Shown in pieces: positions 8,088-15,558 of a DNA stretch of 64,000 nucleotides. Within the stretch, counting starts at the first letter, position 1; each line of letters begins with the position of its first letter. The DNA comes from Thiothrix subterranea (GTDB taxonomy: Bacteria; Pseudomonadota; Gammaproteobacteria; Thiotrichales; Thiotrichaceae), in contig NZ_CP053482.1 in assembly GCF_016772315.1 (NCBI RefSeq), positions 3,033,501 to 3,097,500 of the forward strand, written 5' to 3'. Below the pieces are notes generated by a model. It searched no databases, was not told where the DNA came from, and saw only the letters and a list, made by a program, of their open reading frames with translations. The position numbers and the translations under genes are program-made.

Positions 8088-9029
8088 ATGACCGTATTCC
8101 TAAAACGTATTAGCAACGCACTGCTGCTACTGAGCCTGATAATGGTTGCGCCCGCGTGGGCAGAAGGCCGCGATTTTCTGGTCGATGCCGACTGGTTGGC
8201 AGCAGAAAAAGAGAAAAACAAAAATCTGGTGATTTTAGAAGCCCGTTACCACCCGCACCGTTTTTACACCGTTGGGCATATCGAAGGTGCCGTACAAGTG
8301 CAGCGTTTCAAGGATTTGGGCGACAACCTCGCCAAACCGATCATGCGTTTCCCCAGCAAGGAAAAGTTTGAAAAAACCCTGCGTTCATGGGGTGTGAATA
8401 ACGATTCCACCATCGTGCTGTACGATGATTCCAGCACGGCACTGGTGGCGCGTTTGTATGGCACGCTGGAGTTGTTCGGCTATGACATGAGCAAAGTGAA
8501 AATCCTCGACGGCGGTACGATTGGCTGGACAGGTTTCAATGAACTCACTAAAGAAGCCACTCCCGCGCCGAAAGAGGGCAATGTCACCCTCAAAGACCCC
8601 AACCCCGACATGCTGGTGGAGTGGATGGACGTATACGACGATGTCGTGTCACGCCGCGATGAAAAAGTCGTGCTCGTCGATGCGCGTCCGGCAGATATGT
8701 ACAACGGCAAAACCATCCGCCACGCCGTACAAGGTGGGCATATCCCCGGTGCGATTAATATCGTCAGCCTTGACGGTACGGACGGGCAAAGCCAAACTTG
8801 GAAATCCGCCGCAGACCTCGAAGCCATGTACAAAGACATCCCCAAAGACAAAACCGTCTACCTGTATTGCCACGACGGTTTCCGCATGAGTCTGGGTTTC
8901 CTGCAATTGCGTAGCCTCGGCTACAAAGACGTGCGTTTCGTCAATGGCGGCTGGAGCGCGTGGGACGGTGCGATGACCCTGCCGATCGTGCAAGGCGACA
9001 AACCGTATGACGACGATTATTCACTGTAA
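8088..9029 (+). CDS. Periplasmic sulfurtransferase with two rhodanese domains
   Basis: 313 residues from the ATG at 8088, preferred over an in-frame ATG at 8076 because GAGGA lies six bases before it. An N-terminal signal peptide ends near APAWA/EG. Two rhodanese domains follow, about residues 25-140 and 170-300. Only the second has the catalytic loop CHDGFRM (Cys261). The equivalent first-domain position reads LYDDSST, so the first domain is catalytically silent, as in classic tandem thiosulfate sulfurtransferases. The enzyme would move sulfane sulfur from thiosulfate or persulfides to thiol acceptors in the periplasm. An ArsR-type palindrome upstream suggests sulfur-responsive control. Confidence 0.9.
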   Translation: MTVFLKRISNALLLLSLIMVAPAWAEGRDFLVDADWLAAEKEKNKNLVILEARYHPHRFYTVGHIEGAVQVQRFKDLGDNLAKPIMRFPSKEKFEKTLRSWGVNNDSTIVLYDDSSTALVARLYGTLELFGYDMSKVKILDGGTIGWTGFNELTKEATPAPKEGNVTLKDPNPDMLVEWMDVYDDVVSRRDEKVVLVDARPADMYNGKTIRHAVQGGHIPGAINIVSLDGTDGQSQTWKSAADLEAMYKDIPKDKTVYLYCHDGFRMSLGFLQLRSLGYKDVRFVNGGWSAWDGAMTLPIVQGDKPYDDDYSL

Positions 9030-9053
9030 AACAGCAACATTGGAGATAGCTCG

Positions 9054-9341
9054 ATGAGTGAAACCATCCCTTTGCATTCTTCCATCGTCGCGCTGGTGTC
9101 ACTGGCGGCGGGCATTGCCGCCAAACACCCCAGCATGGGGCTGTGCCAAGTGCAGCGGCTGCGTTCCTTGGGTGTGTCGGAAGATCACATCCAAACAGCG
9201 GTGGAAATTGCCCGCCATATCCGCGACGAAGCGGCGCAAAAGCTGGATGCGGCGTTTGATGAGCAATTCTCAGGTGCGCCAGTCGTGGAGGCTGGCGGCG
9301 CTTGCTGCACGCCGACGGCATCCGGGCAAGCGTGTTGCTGA
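9054..9341 (+). CDS. Small AhpD-like helical protein with Cys-Cys tail
   Basis: 95 residues, ribosome site TTGGAGA. The core (LVSLAAGIAAKHPSMGL, then RSLGVSEDHIQTAVEIA) resembles the helical repeat of AhpD/carboxymuconolactone-decarboxylase-like proteins. The usual CxxC pair is replaced, leaving a single Cys near residue 32. The extreme C-terminus carries two vicinal cysteine pairs (GGACC and QACC), suggesting thiol, persulfide or metal(loid) binding. It follows the rhodanese by 24 bases on the same strand and probably shares its transcript. Function is not established; a sulfur or metal carrier is a guess. The fold assignment is tentative. Confidence 0.75.
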   Translation: MSETIPLHSSIVALVSLAAGIAAKHPSMGLCQVQRLRSLGVSEDHIQTAVEIARHIRDEAAQKLDAAFDEQFSGAPVVEAGGACCTPTASGQACC

Positions 9342-9389
9342 TGTGCATTGTATGAAATAAATTCACCAAAATAAGGAGAAGGAATCGGT

Positions 9390-9815
9390 ATGAGCGTGAC
9401 GTTTACCCAATATTTTGACGGTTCATTTCAGGGCATTTTGCGCTGGCATCAGTTGGATGCACTCTGGGAAAAAGTACGGGCGCAACCGGAAGGCTGGTAC
9501 GCCAGTTTGGTCGGCGAAGCCTTGCCGGATGCGCCCTTATCGGCAGAGGCACTGGAACAATTTATCCGCGAAATGGATACCCTGCTGCGCGAAGAACACG
9601 ATTACGACTACTGCGGCCTTGTTTACGCCGACAACCCCGCCACGCCCACCATGATCAAAATTTACGACCCGCACAATATGGGCAGTTCCTGCGGATGCAG
9701 CGGGGAACGCATCTGGCCGCGCTGGGTATTAAGCCACCTCAAGCCCGAACCGTTGGCAGAAACCGCGCCGTTACCGGGCAATCGCAAACGTTGGTGGCAA
9801 AAGTTATTCGGTTAA
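9390..9815 (+). CDS. Conserved hypothetical protein, Trp- and acid-rich
   Basis: 141 residues with a strong AAGGAGAAGG ribosome site. No signal peptide, no membrane segment and no domain I can name. Visible features are an acidic helical centre (EQFIREMDTLLREEHDYDYC), the motif IKIYDPHNMGSSCGCSGE containing CGC, and a basic end RKRWWQKLFG. Three cysteines (one in DYDYC, two in CGC) could bind a metal or carry sulfur. It lies between the AhpD-like protein and the permease, all co-directional. Its close spacing to the previous gene (48 bases) suggests one operon from 8088 to 9815. Confidence 0.75.
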   Translation: MSVTFTQYFDGSFQGILRWHQLDALWEKVRAQPEGWYASLVGEALPDAPLSAEALEQFIREMDTLLREEHDYDYCGLVYADNPATPTMIKIYDPHNMGSSCGCSGERIWPRWVLSHLKPEPLAETAPLPGNRKRWWQKLFG

Positions 9816-9828
9816 AAACGGCATCCTG

Positions 9829-9859
9829 TTGCACTTACATTCGTCTATCCGTATATAAT
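9829..9859 (+). promoter_or_regulatory. Promoter with embedded ArsR-type site before the permease
   Basis: A TATAAT box at 9854-9859 is preceded by TTGCAC at 9829-9834, with a long 19-base spacer. Between them, ATTC at 9839-9842 and GTAT at 9851-9854 form an imperfect ATTC-N8-GAAT dyad (one mismatch) that overlaps the -10 box, a good position for repression. It resembles the palindrome at 7999-8018. Confidence 0.5.
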
Positions 9860-9890
9860 GCTAAAATGCTCACGCTTTAGGAGATGACCG

Positions 9891-10940
9891 ATGCCAGCGC
9901 TGCAACAATTACGCCGCTTTCCCGCGCAGCAACCGCTTCTGTTTGTATTGCTTGCCACAGCGGTATGGTTTTTGCTGTACCGCTCACTGATTCCGGCCTC
10001 GGAAGCATTGGTGGCGGCACTTCCCATCGAGCGTGACAGTCACCTTGGCGGGGCATTGCAATTCTTTTTCTACGATACCCCGAAAGTGTTGCTGCTGCTC
10101 ACCGGCATTGTGTTTGTGATGGGCATTATCCACACCTTCATCTCGCCAGAGCGCACCCGTGCCATGCTTTCCGGCAAGCGGTTGGGCGTGGGCAATGCGA
10201 TGGCGGCAACCTTGGGCATTGTTACCCCGTTTTGTTCCTGTTCCGCCGTGCCGTTATTCATCGGCTTTTTGCAAGCGGGTGTGCCGTTGGGGGTGACGTT
10301 CTCGTTCCTGATTGCTGCGCCGATGGTGAATGAAGTTGCCTTGATCTTGCTATTCGGCTTGTTCGGCTGGCAAGTCGCCGCGCTGTATCTGGTCATGGGT
10401 TTGCTGATTGCGATTGTCGCCGGAATGCTGATCGGCAAGTTGAACATGGAAGAGCACCTCGAAGACTGGGTACGCAAGATGCAAAACACCCAATCCGCTG
10501 GCAATGTCGGTGCCAGCGCGATGCCCTGGGCAGAACGCATCCAGCACGGTTTCCAGCATGTGCGTGAAATCGTCGGCAAGGTCTGGCCTTATATTGTCGT
10601 CGGCGTGGGTTTGGGGGCGCTGATTCACGGCTTTGTGCCGGAAGATTTTATGGCATCTTTCATGGGTAAGGATGTGTGGTGGGCAGTGCCTGCGGCGGTC
10701 ATCTTGGGCGTGCCGATGTACACCAATGCTGCCGGAGTGATTCCGATCGTGCAGGCATTGCTGGCGAAAGGTGCGGCACTCGGTACGGTGCTGGCGTTCA
10801 TGATGAGCGTGATTGCGCTGTCTGCGCCGGAAATGATCATTTTACGCAAGGTACTGAAACCGCGTTTGATCGCCACTTTTATCGGTATCGTGGCGACGGG
10901 TATCTTGCTGGTTGGGTATATTTTTAATCTCGTTTTGTAA
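9891..10940 (+). CDS. YraQ/DUF318-type permease
   Basis: 349 residues and about eight membrane segments, with an AGGAGAT ribosome site. The family signature is plain in both halves: FCSCSAVPLFIGFLQAGVPL near residue 110 and VPMYTNAAGVIPI near 280. A charged cytoplasmic loop separates them (about residues 185-215). The CSCS motif is shared with ArsP organoarsenical exporters and with many uncharacterised thiol- or metalloid-linked permeases. The gene is followed 25 bases later by a small CxxC thioredoxin-like protein, a pairing common for this family. An ArsR-type site overlaps its promoter. Substrate is uncertain: a sulfur compound and an arsenical are both reasonable, and the sulfur neighbourhood favours the former. 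Confidence 0.85.
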   Translation: MPALQQLRRFPAQQPLLFVLLATAVWFLLYRSLIPASEALVAALPIERDSHLGGALQFFFYDTPKVLLLLTGIVFVMGIIHTFISPERTRAMLSGKRLGVGNAMAATLGIVTPFCSCSAVPLFIGFLQAGVPLGVTFSFLIAAPMVNEVALILLFGLFGWQVAALYLVMGLLIAIVAGMLIGKLNMEEHLEDWVRKMQNTQSAGNVGASAMPWAERIQHGFQHVREIVGKVWPYIVVGVGLGALIHGFVPEDFMASFMGKDVWWAVPAAVILGVPMYTNAAGVIPIVQALLAKGAALGTVLAFMMSVIALSAPEMIILRKVLKPRLIATFIGIVATGILLVGYIFNLVL

Positions 10941-10965
10941 CGTTTACTGCATCAAGGAGCATTTC

Positions 10966-11247
10966 ATGCAAATCAAAGTTCTCGGCACAGGTTGTGCCAA
11001 CTGCAAAACCACCTTCAAGCTGATTGAAGACATGGCGAAAGAAAAAGGCGTGGCGGTGGAGCTGGAAAAAGTCGAAGACCTGCCTTCCATCATGGGCTAC
11101 GGGGTGATGTCTACCCCCGGTGTAGTGGTGGATGGCAAAGTCGTTCATGCAGGCGGCATTCCTTCCAAAGCGAGTATTGAATGCTGGCTGTTGGGGGAAA
11201 CCACCACGAATGTGGGTAACTGCTGTAGTGGCGGTAAGTGCTGCTAA
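10966..11247 (+). CDS. Small thioredoxin-fold redox-active disulfide protein
   Basis: 93 residues starting at 10966, where AAGGAG gives a good ribosome site; an earlier in-frame start would overlap the permease. The motif GTGCANCKTTF supplies Cys10 and Cys13, and STPGVVVDG contains the cis-proline loop. This is the redox-active disulfide protein 2 type of short thioredoxin. The C-terminus adds NCCSGGKCC, two extra vicinal pairs not needed for the fold and similar in kind to the tail of the small protein at 9054. It probably works with the permease just upstream, as reductant or cargo carrier. Confidence 0.88.
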   Translation: MQIKVLGTGCANCKTTFKLIEDMAKEKGVAVELEKVEDLPSIMGYGVMSTPGVVVDGKVVHAGGIPSKASIECWLLGETTTNVGNCCSGGKCC

Positions 11248-11256
11248 GCCCGAAAA

Positions 11257-12018
11257 TCAGGGATGTATTCTATTAACCGTTGCGCACACCGGGCAATTGG
11301 GGTCACGCGGCAGTTTTAGCGCCATCCATTCCATGCGTTGCCCGTCAAACAGCAAGACCCGCCCGGTCAGCGTTTCGCCAGTGCCGACCAGCAATTTGAG
11401 CGTTTCCAAGGCCTGCATACTCCCAAGAATGCCCAATAATGGGCCTACTACGCCGTTTTCACTGCACGTTTGCGCAATGCCGCCCACTTTGCCGTAAAAG
11501 CACTGGTAACACGGGTTGTCGCCCAAATACGGCTGAAATACGCTGATTTGCCCTTCCCAACGGATGGCGGCAGCGGATACCAAAGGTTTGCGGGCAAGCA
11601 CGGCAACCCGATTAATCAGCAAACGCGCCTCCAGATTATCGGTGCAATCCACGATCACATCGGCTTGTTGCATCCGTTGCCGCAAGGTCGCTTCATCCAG
11701 CTTGGCGGGAATGGTTTCAACGATGATTTCGGGGTTGAGGCGTTGCAAGGTTTCGGCGGCAGAGTCGACTTTTGCCATGCCCACTTTGGGGGTGTCGTGG
11801 ACAATTTGGCGTTGCAGGTTGGTCAGGTCAACCACATCCGGGTCACACAATACCAGCTTACCGACACCGCTGGCGGCGAGGTACATCGACACCGGCGAAC
11901 CCAGCCCGCCCAGCCCCAAAATCAGTACGCACGCGGCATTCAGTTTCGTTTGCCCTTCCAGATCAATTTGCGGCAACATAATCTGGCGGCTGTAGCGGAG
12001 AAGCTGTTCGTCTTGCAT
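11257..12018 (-). CDS. moeB: Molybdopterin-synthase adenylyltransferase / ThiF-family E1-like enzyme
   Basis: 253 residues, ribosome site TAGGAG. It starts LLRYSRQIMLP, has the nucleotide motif LGLGGLGSPVSMYLAASGVG around residues 34-53 and DCTDNLEARLLINR near 130. Two zinc-binding CxxC pairs are present (PCYQCFYG, PNCPVCATV). Length fits MoeB without a rhodanese tail. MoeB adenylates the C-terminal glycine of MoaD before sulfur transfer; moaD and moaE are encoded about 28 kb away. Since it is convergent with the CxxC-protein gene in a sulfur island, activation of another sulfur carrier is also possible. The family is certain; the exact partner is inferred. Confidence 0.88.
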   Translation of the reverse strand: MQDEQLLRYSRQIMLPQIDLEGQTKLNAACVLILGLGGLGSPVSMYLAASGVGKLVLCDPDVVDLTNLQRQIVHDTPKVGMAKVDSAAETLQRLNPEIIVETIPAKLDEATLRQRMQQADVIVDCTDNLEARLLINRVAVLARKPLVSAAAIRWEGQISVFQPYLGDNPCYQCFYGKVGGIAQTCSENGVVGPLLGILGSMQALETLKLLVGTGETLTGRVLLFDGQRMEWMALKLPRDPNCPVCATVNRIHP

Positions 12019-12220
12019 GGGGAACTCCTAGACTAATCGGCTGAGTGTGCCACCGTCGGTTGGATTCCTCAATCTTCATAGTTGCCCGCAATGGGTGTAC
12101 ATCTCTTTGCAAATAAAGCATTATGCACACTCTGCATCACGCGCCTGGGGTTGGTGCAGCAGCAGCTTATCCTGCAACAGCAAGGGTAAAAAATCACCAC
12201 GAGAGGAAGAGGACAATTTC

Positions 12221-13012
12221 ATGAAATACACTAAAACAGCACTTTTTATCGCAGGGCTTGCCATTTCTGGTCTGGTTTCTGCTGAGTTTACCGATGGTTT
12301 CGACAATGGCAGTGCTACCGGTCAAGGCGCAGGTAGTGGTCAAGCTAACACCAGTGGTTCCGGTCAAGGTTATGGCAGTGGTGCCAGCGATGCTTCCGGT
12401 TTCGGGCGCGGTCAAGGCGATGCTGACGGCGAAGTCGATTTCACCATTACTTTGAAAGGTAAAGGCAAAACCGATTTGGCAAGCGACATGGCGGGCAGCG
12501 GTCGTGGCGATGGCGCAAGCAATATGCAAGGTACTGGCTACGGTTATGGCAATGCATACAACAATATGTATGGCACGGGCAATTCCTCACAAGGTGGCAA
12601 TAACAACCCGTGGGGTGCTGGCGGTATGCCAAACATGATGCCAATGCAAGGTGCTCAAATGCCATCCATGCCGATGATGCAAGGCGCTCAAATGCCCATG
12701 ATGCCGGGCTATAGCGCTGCGCCGCAAGCGCCTAGTTTTGAGCAGGTTTATCAGCAAATGTTGATGCAACGTGCGCAGGCTGATGCGTTTTTCAAAAAGG
12801 TGGATGAGCAGCGCAAAGCAGCGGCAGCACGCCAAGCAGCAACCGCCGCCGCCGTAACCCCACCTGCGGCTGCAACCCCAGCCACACCAGCCGCCGCTCC
12901 TGCTGCACCAGCACCGGCTGCTACCACCACGCCAGCCGCAACGGATATGCCACCAGCGCCACCTGCACCTGTCGCTGCCCCGGCTGCACCCGCAACACCT
13001 GCGGCTAAGTAA
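12221..13012 (+). CDS. Sulfur-globule-like secreted protein, Gly/Met-rich
   Basis: 263 residues from the ATG at 12221, which follows AGAGGAAGAGG and starts a clean signal peptide ending at VSA/EF. An open upstream extension is not credible. After cleavage, residues about 20-135 are Gly/Ser/Asn-rich (GQGAGSGQANTSGSGQGYGS). A Met-rich segment with the repeated unit MQGAQMP follows, then a short helix (FEQVYQQMLMQRAQADAFFK). The last 80 residues are Ala/Pro repeats. Low-complexity, Gly-rich exported proteins of this type coat periplasmic sulfur globules in sulfur oxidisers. Similarity is compositional, so the function is probable rather than certain. A strong terminator follows. Confidence 0.72.
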   Translation: MKYTKTALFIAGLAISGLVSAEFTDGFDNGSATGQGAGSGQANTSGSGQGYGSGASDASGFGRGQGDADGEVDFTITLKGKGKTDLASDMAGSGRGDGASNMQGTGYGYGNAYNNMYGTGNSSQGGNNNPWGAGGMPNMMPMQGAQMPSMPMMQGAQMPMMPGYSAAPQAPSFEQVYQQMLMQRAQADAFFKKVDEQRKAAAARQAATAAAVTPPAAATPATPAAAPAAPAPAATTTPAATDMPPAPPAPVAAPAAPATPAAK

Positions 13013-13035
13013 GCTCGTCGGTATTATTGCTGAGT

Positions 13036-13068
13036 AAAAAAAAGGGCTGCACTTGCAGCCCTTTTTTT
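13036..13068. terminator. Bidirectional Rho-independent terminator
   Basis: GGGCTGC (13044-13050) pairs with GCAGCCC (13055-13061) around ACTT, with eight As before and seven Ts after. It can end transcription from both sides: the globule-like gene on plus and the adaptor gene on minus, whose stop codon lies in the T-run. Confidence 0.93.
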
Positions 13069-13846
13069 ATGGCAACACTACCCGGACGGATTCCGAGGGT
13101 CGCAACAATTCTTTGCCATTGGGCTTGAAGATAATATCCAGCTCGTAAATCGCGCCTTCCGGCTCGATCCGCACGGCTTCCACACCTTGGCGATAGATTT
13201 TGCCATTGCGCGAACTGCCATTCACCAGCACTTGTGCGCTTTGCCCGACCGATTGGCGGCGCAACACATCGGCTGTGACCAATACCCGTGCAACCATCTG
13301 ATCGTCGGGCGCTAATGTCACCAAGGGCTGATCTTGCTTGCCTGCAAAAATTACCGCGCCTTGCCATGCGGTATTCGCAGCAATAATGCCGGAAAACGGG
13401 GCTTTGAGTTCGGTGTGTTCCAAGGCAACTTGCGCGGCTTCTTCGGTGGCTTTGGCGGATTCCATTTCGGTTTGTGCCACGGCTTGTTTTAACTCGCCGT
13501 CTTTCAACTCTTCTTCAGCAATCAAGCCACGGTCGAACAGTTCTTGGGTGCGTGCCATGTCGCGGGCAGCATCGTCCAAGCTTAAAGTTGCACGGGCAAC
13601 GCGGGCTTTGGCTTCCAGCAGCGCGGCTTTTTGTTTGCGTTGATCCATACGCACCAAAACATCACCGGCCTTGACGTGTTGCCCGGTGGTGACATTCACT
13701 TTTTCGACAATGCCGTTTTCAATGACGCGCATGTCAACTTTGTGCATCCATTCCAAACGCCCTTTGAGTTCCAGCGCGTGCGCGGGCAGGCTGCACACTA
13801 ATAGGGCGGGCAAAAGTAACCGGATGCTTAGCGGGGTCGATCTCAT
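13067..13846 (-). CDS. Periplasmic adaptor (HlyD/RND membrane-fusion family)
   Basis: 259 residues from the ATG at 13846, which overlaps the previous stop by ATGA and begins a signal peptide ending near PAHA/LE. It has the lipoyl-like half motif VNVTTGQHVKAGDVLVRMDQ, a long alpha-hairpin (about residues 75-140), the second lipoyl half (HTELKAPFSGIIAANTAWQG) and a beta-barrel domain. At 259 residues it is short compared with typical adaptors of 350-400. The operon (thioredoxin, TolC-like, adaptor) contains no inner-membrane pump, so it may borrow one from elsewhere. Ends in the shared terminator at 13036. Confidence 0.85.
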   Translation of the reverse strand: MRSTPLSIRLLLPALLVCSLPAHALELKGRLEWMHKVDMRVIENGIVEKVNVTTGQHVKAGDVLVRMDQRKQKAALLEAKARVARATLSLDDAARDMARTQELFDRGLIAEEELKDGELKQAVAQTEMESAKATEEAAQVALEHTELKAPFSGIIAANTAWQGAVIFAGKQDQPLVTLAPDDQMVARVLVTADVLRRQSVGQSAQVLVNGSSRNGKIYRQGVEAVRIEPEGAIYELDIIFKPNGKELLRPSESVRVVLP

Positions 13847-14832
13847 TCGGGCTTTTCCTCTTGTTTCGCGGGTTGGGGCAATGGCCAGACGGGTTTGCCT
13901 TGCAATGCATTGAGTTGCGCAAGGCTGAGTGCTTGGCAAAACTGGATTTGTTGCGCTTGCAAACGCGCTTTGCTTTGTTGGGTCATGGCATCGCCAATGT
14001 CGGATTTCACTTCCTGTTCGTACAGGGTACGGCTGCGTTCCAGATAATAATCGCGCCATAGCATTTCCGCTTTAGAACGGCCTTCAGCAACTTTGAAAAT
14101 ATCCAGACGCAATATAATTTCGAGAATTTGCTGGCGTAATTCCATGTCGATGATGGCGCGTTCGTCGGCGTTGGCATCGTCGCGGCGGTCTTTCAGCCAT
14201 TTATTGCCTTGCAGACTGGCTGTGACCAATTCATCCAGCGTCGGCATTTCGGTGGGAAGTTTGTCAAGGGTGATGGGATTCAGTTCGTTGGGCAAGGTCT
14301 GCGGGTTATTGATGGCTTGCGCCAGTAAAGCACGGGTGAGGCGTTGCGAGGCCATGCTTGCCGCCCCTTGCTGGCGGACGATCTGGTATTCGGCATCCAG
14401 TTCCGCGACATCGAGTTCGGAAAACTCTTTCAATTCCATGCGGGTGCGGGTGCGATCCAGCGGGATGAAATACACCGCCATGTTTTCGTTATCACGCACC
14501 GCGCTGCCATCTGCCAACAAGACGTCGAAAAAGCGCTGGAGAATTTCCAAACGCTGATTATCCAGCGGGGAAATCAGCGCGGCTAATGGTCGGTCACGCT
14601 GATTGTCGGGGCTGGTATTGTTGTTGTACGCCAAGTTATGGCAGTCCAAATACACCGGCTGGGGCGTGGGGTGGCGTTGCGCAATTTCCGCTGCAAGCTG
14701 GGTACGCGGATGACCGTCGGCAAAATTCAGCGCCTGATCCAAACTCAAGGGGTCAGGTACTTCTGCCGCCTGAGCCACCGAGACCAGCAAAGCACTGGCG
14801 AATAACAGCGGGAAGTGCTTAACTTTTGGCAT
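13843..14832 (-). CDS. Short TolC-like outer-membrane protein
   Basis: 329 residues from the ATG at 14832, 14 bases inside the end of the preceding thioredoxin gene. A signal peptide ends near VAQA/AE. The mature start LSLDQALNFADGHPRTQLA is typical of TolC-family channels, and the rest is mainly long helices (MELKEFSELDVAELDAEYQI, EIILRLDIFKVAEGRSKAE). It is 100-150 residues shorter than usual TolC proteins and has an unusual insert near residues 45-80. I do not see two clear beta-barrel segments, so it may not form a full channel. Translational coupling to both neighbours is evident. Confidence 0.72.
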   Translation of the reverse strand: MPKVKHFPLLFASALLVSVAQAAEVPDPLSLDQALNFADGHPRTQLAAEIAQRHPTPQPVYLDCHNLAYNNNTSPDNQRDRPLAALISPLDNQRLEILQRFFDVLLADGSAVRDNENMAVYFIPLDRTRTRMELKEFSELDVAELDAEYQIVRQQGAASMASQRLTRALLAQAINNPQTLPNELNPITLDKLPTEMPTLDELVTASLQGNKWLKDRRDDANADERAIIDMELRQQILEIILRLDIFKVAEGRSKAEMLWRDYYLERSRTLYEQEVKSDIGDAMTQQSKARLQAQQIQFCQALSLAQLNALQGKPVWPLPQPAKQEEKPE

Positions 14833-15460
14833 CGCTGGTTTGCTCGCGCTTGAATTTGGAAAACGGCACGTCTTCATTCTTTTTATCGACCACGTATTTG
14901 CCGAACAGCATGAATTCATCCGCATCTTTGGTTGCGCCGGTCAAACGTCCGTTTTTCACGGGTTCACCATCCAGCCCGATGAATTGAAACACTGGCGTTG
15001 CGCGTACCCGGAATTCTTTCAAGGCAAAATCTTTCTGGGTGGTGGTTTCGCCTTTGAAATTGGTTAATTCCACATCGCCTTCAATGTCGACCGTCACGAT
15101 ACGGAAATTTTCTTTGTAGTAATCCTGAATATCGCTGCGATTAAGCACGGTGGTTTTCATGCGGTGGCAGAACGGGCATTCATCCATTTCAAACATCACC
15201 AGCAAGCCTTGTTTGCCATCGGCTTTGGCGGTTTCGATTTCATCCTGCATATCATTGAAGGTTTCATCGAAAAATTTTGCCACTTCACGAATTTCAACTT
15301 TAGCCGGTTCGCCGCTCTCCGCCGCTTTGTCGGGCGGGGTGCTGACATCCGTGGATGGCGCAGCAGCAGGTTTGTCTTCTACGGGTTTGTCGGCGGCAAA
15401 TACAGTACTCACGGAAACGCTCAACGCCATGAGCGCGGTGATCAGCATGGTTTTCATCAC
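14819..15460 (-). CDS. SoxW-like periplasmic thioredoxin
   Basis: 213 residues from a GTG at 15460, 7 bases after AGGAGG; the adjacent ATG at 15457 is equally possible. Signal peptide to about VFA/AD, then a Pro/Ala-rich spacer and a thioredoxin fold with DECPFCHRM (Cys95, Cys98). The cis-Pro loop is RATPVFQFIGLDGE. SoxW-like proteins are periplasmic thioredoxins kept reduced by DsbD/CcdA and associated with sulfur oxidation. It heads an operon with the short TolC-like and adaptor proteins. It resembles the double-thioredoxin protein at 20051 in the FKGETTTQKDFA / DGKETTEKAFA segment, so the two are probably paralogues. Confidence 0.85.
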   Translation of the reverse strand: MMKTMLITALMALSVSVSTVFAADKPVEDKPAAAPSTDVSTPPDKAAESGEPAKVEIREVAKFFDETFNDMQDEIETAKADGKQGLLVMFEMDECPFCHRMKTTVLNRSDIQDYYKENFRIVTVDIEGDVELTNFKGETTTQKDFALKEFRVRATPVFQFIGLDGEPVKNGRLTGATKDADEFMLFGKYVVDKKNEDVPFSKFKREQTSDAKS

Positions 15461-15558
15461 GGGAAATCCTCCTTTTTGCGGTATGTCATTGACACTTGTT
15501 GGTTGGAGTATGCTAGGTCTAATTCAGACGGCATTCAAGCCCGAAAGTTACCACAAGG

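Noticed and set aside
12047-12220. N-terminal extension of the globule-like gene
   Set aside because: The ATG at 12221 has a strong ribosome site and starts a clean signal peptide.
12301-13000. Tandem DNA repeats in the globule-like gene as a CRISPR or minisatellite
   Set aside because: The repetition is at codon level (Gly/Ser, MQGAQMP, Ala/Pro) and irregular in DNA; it is coding low complexity.
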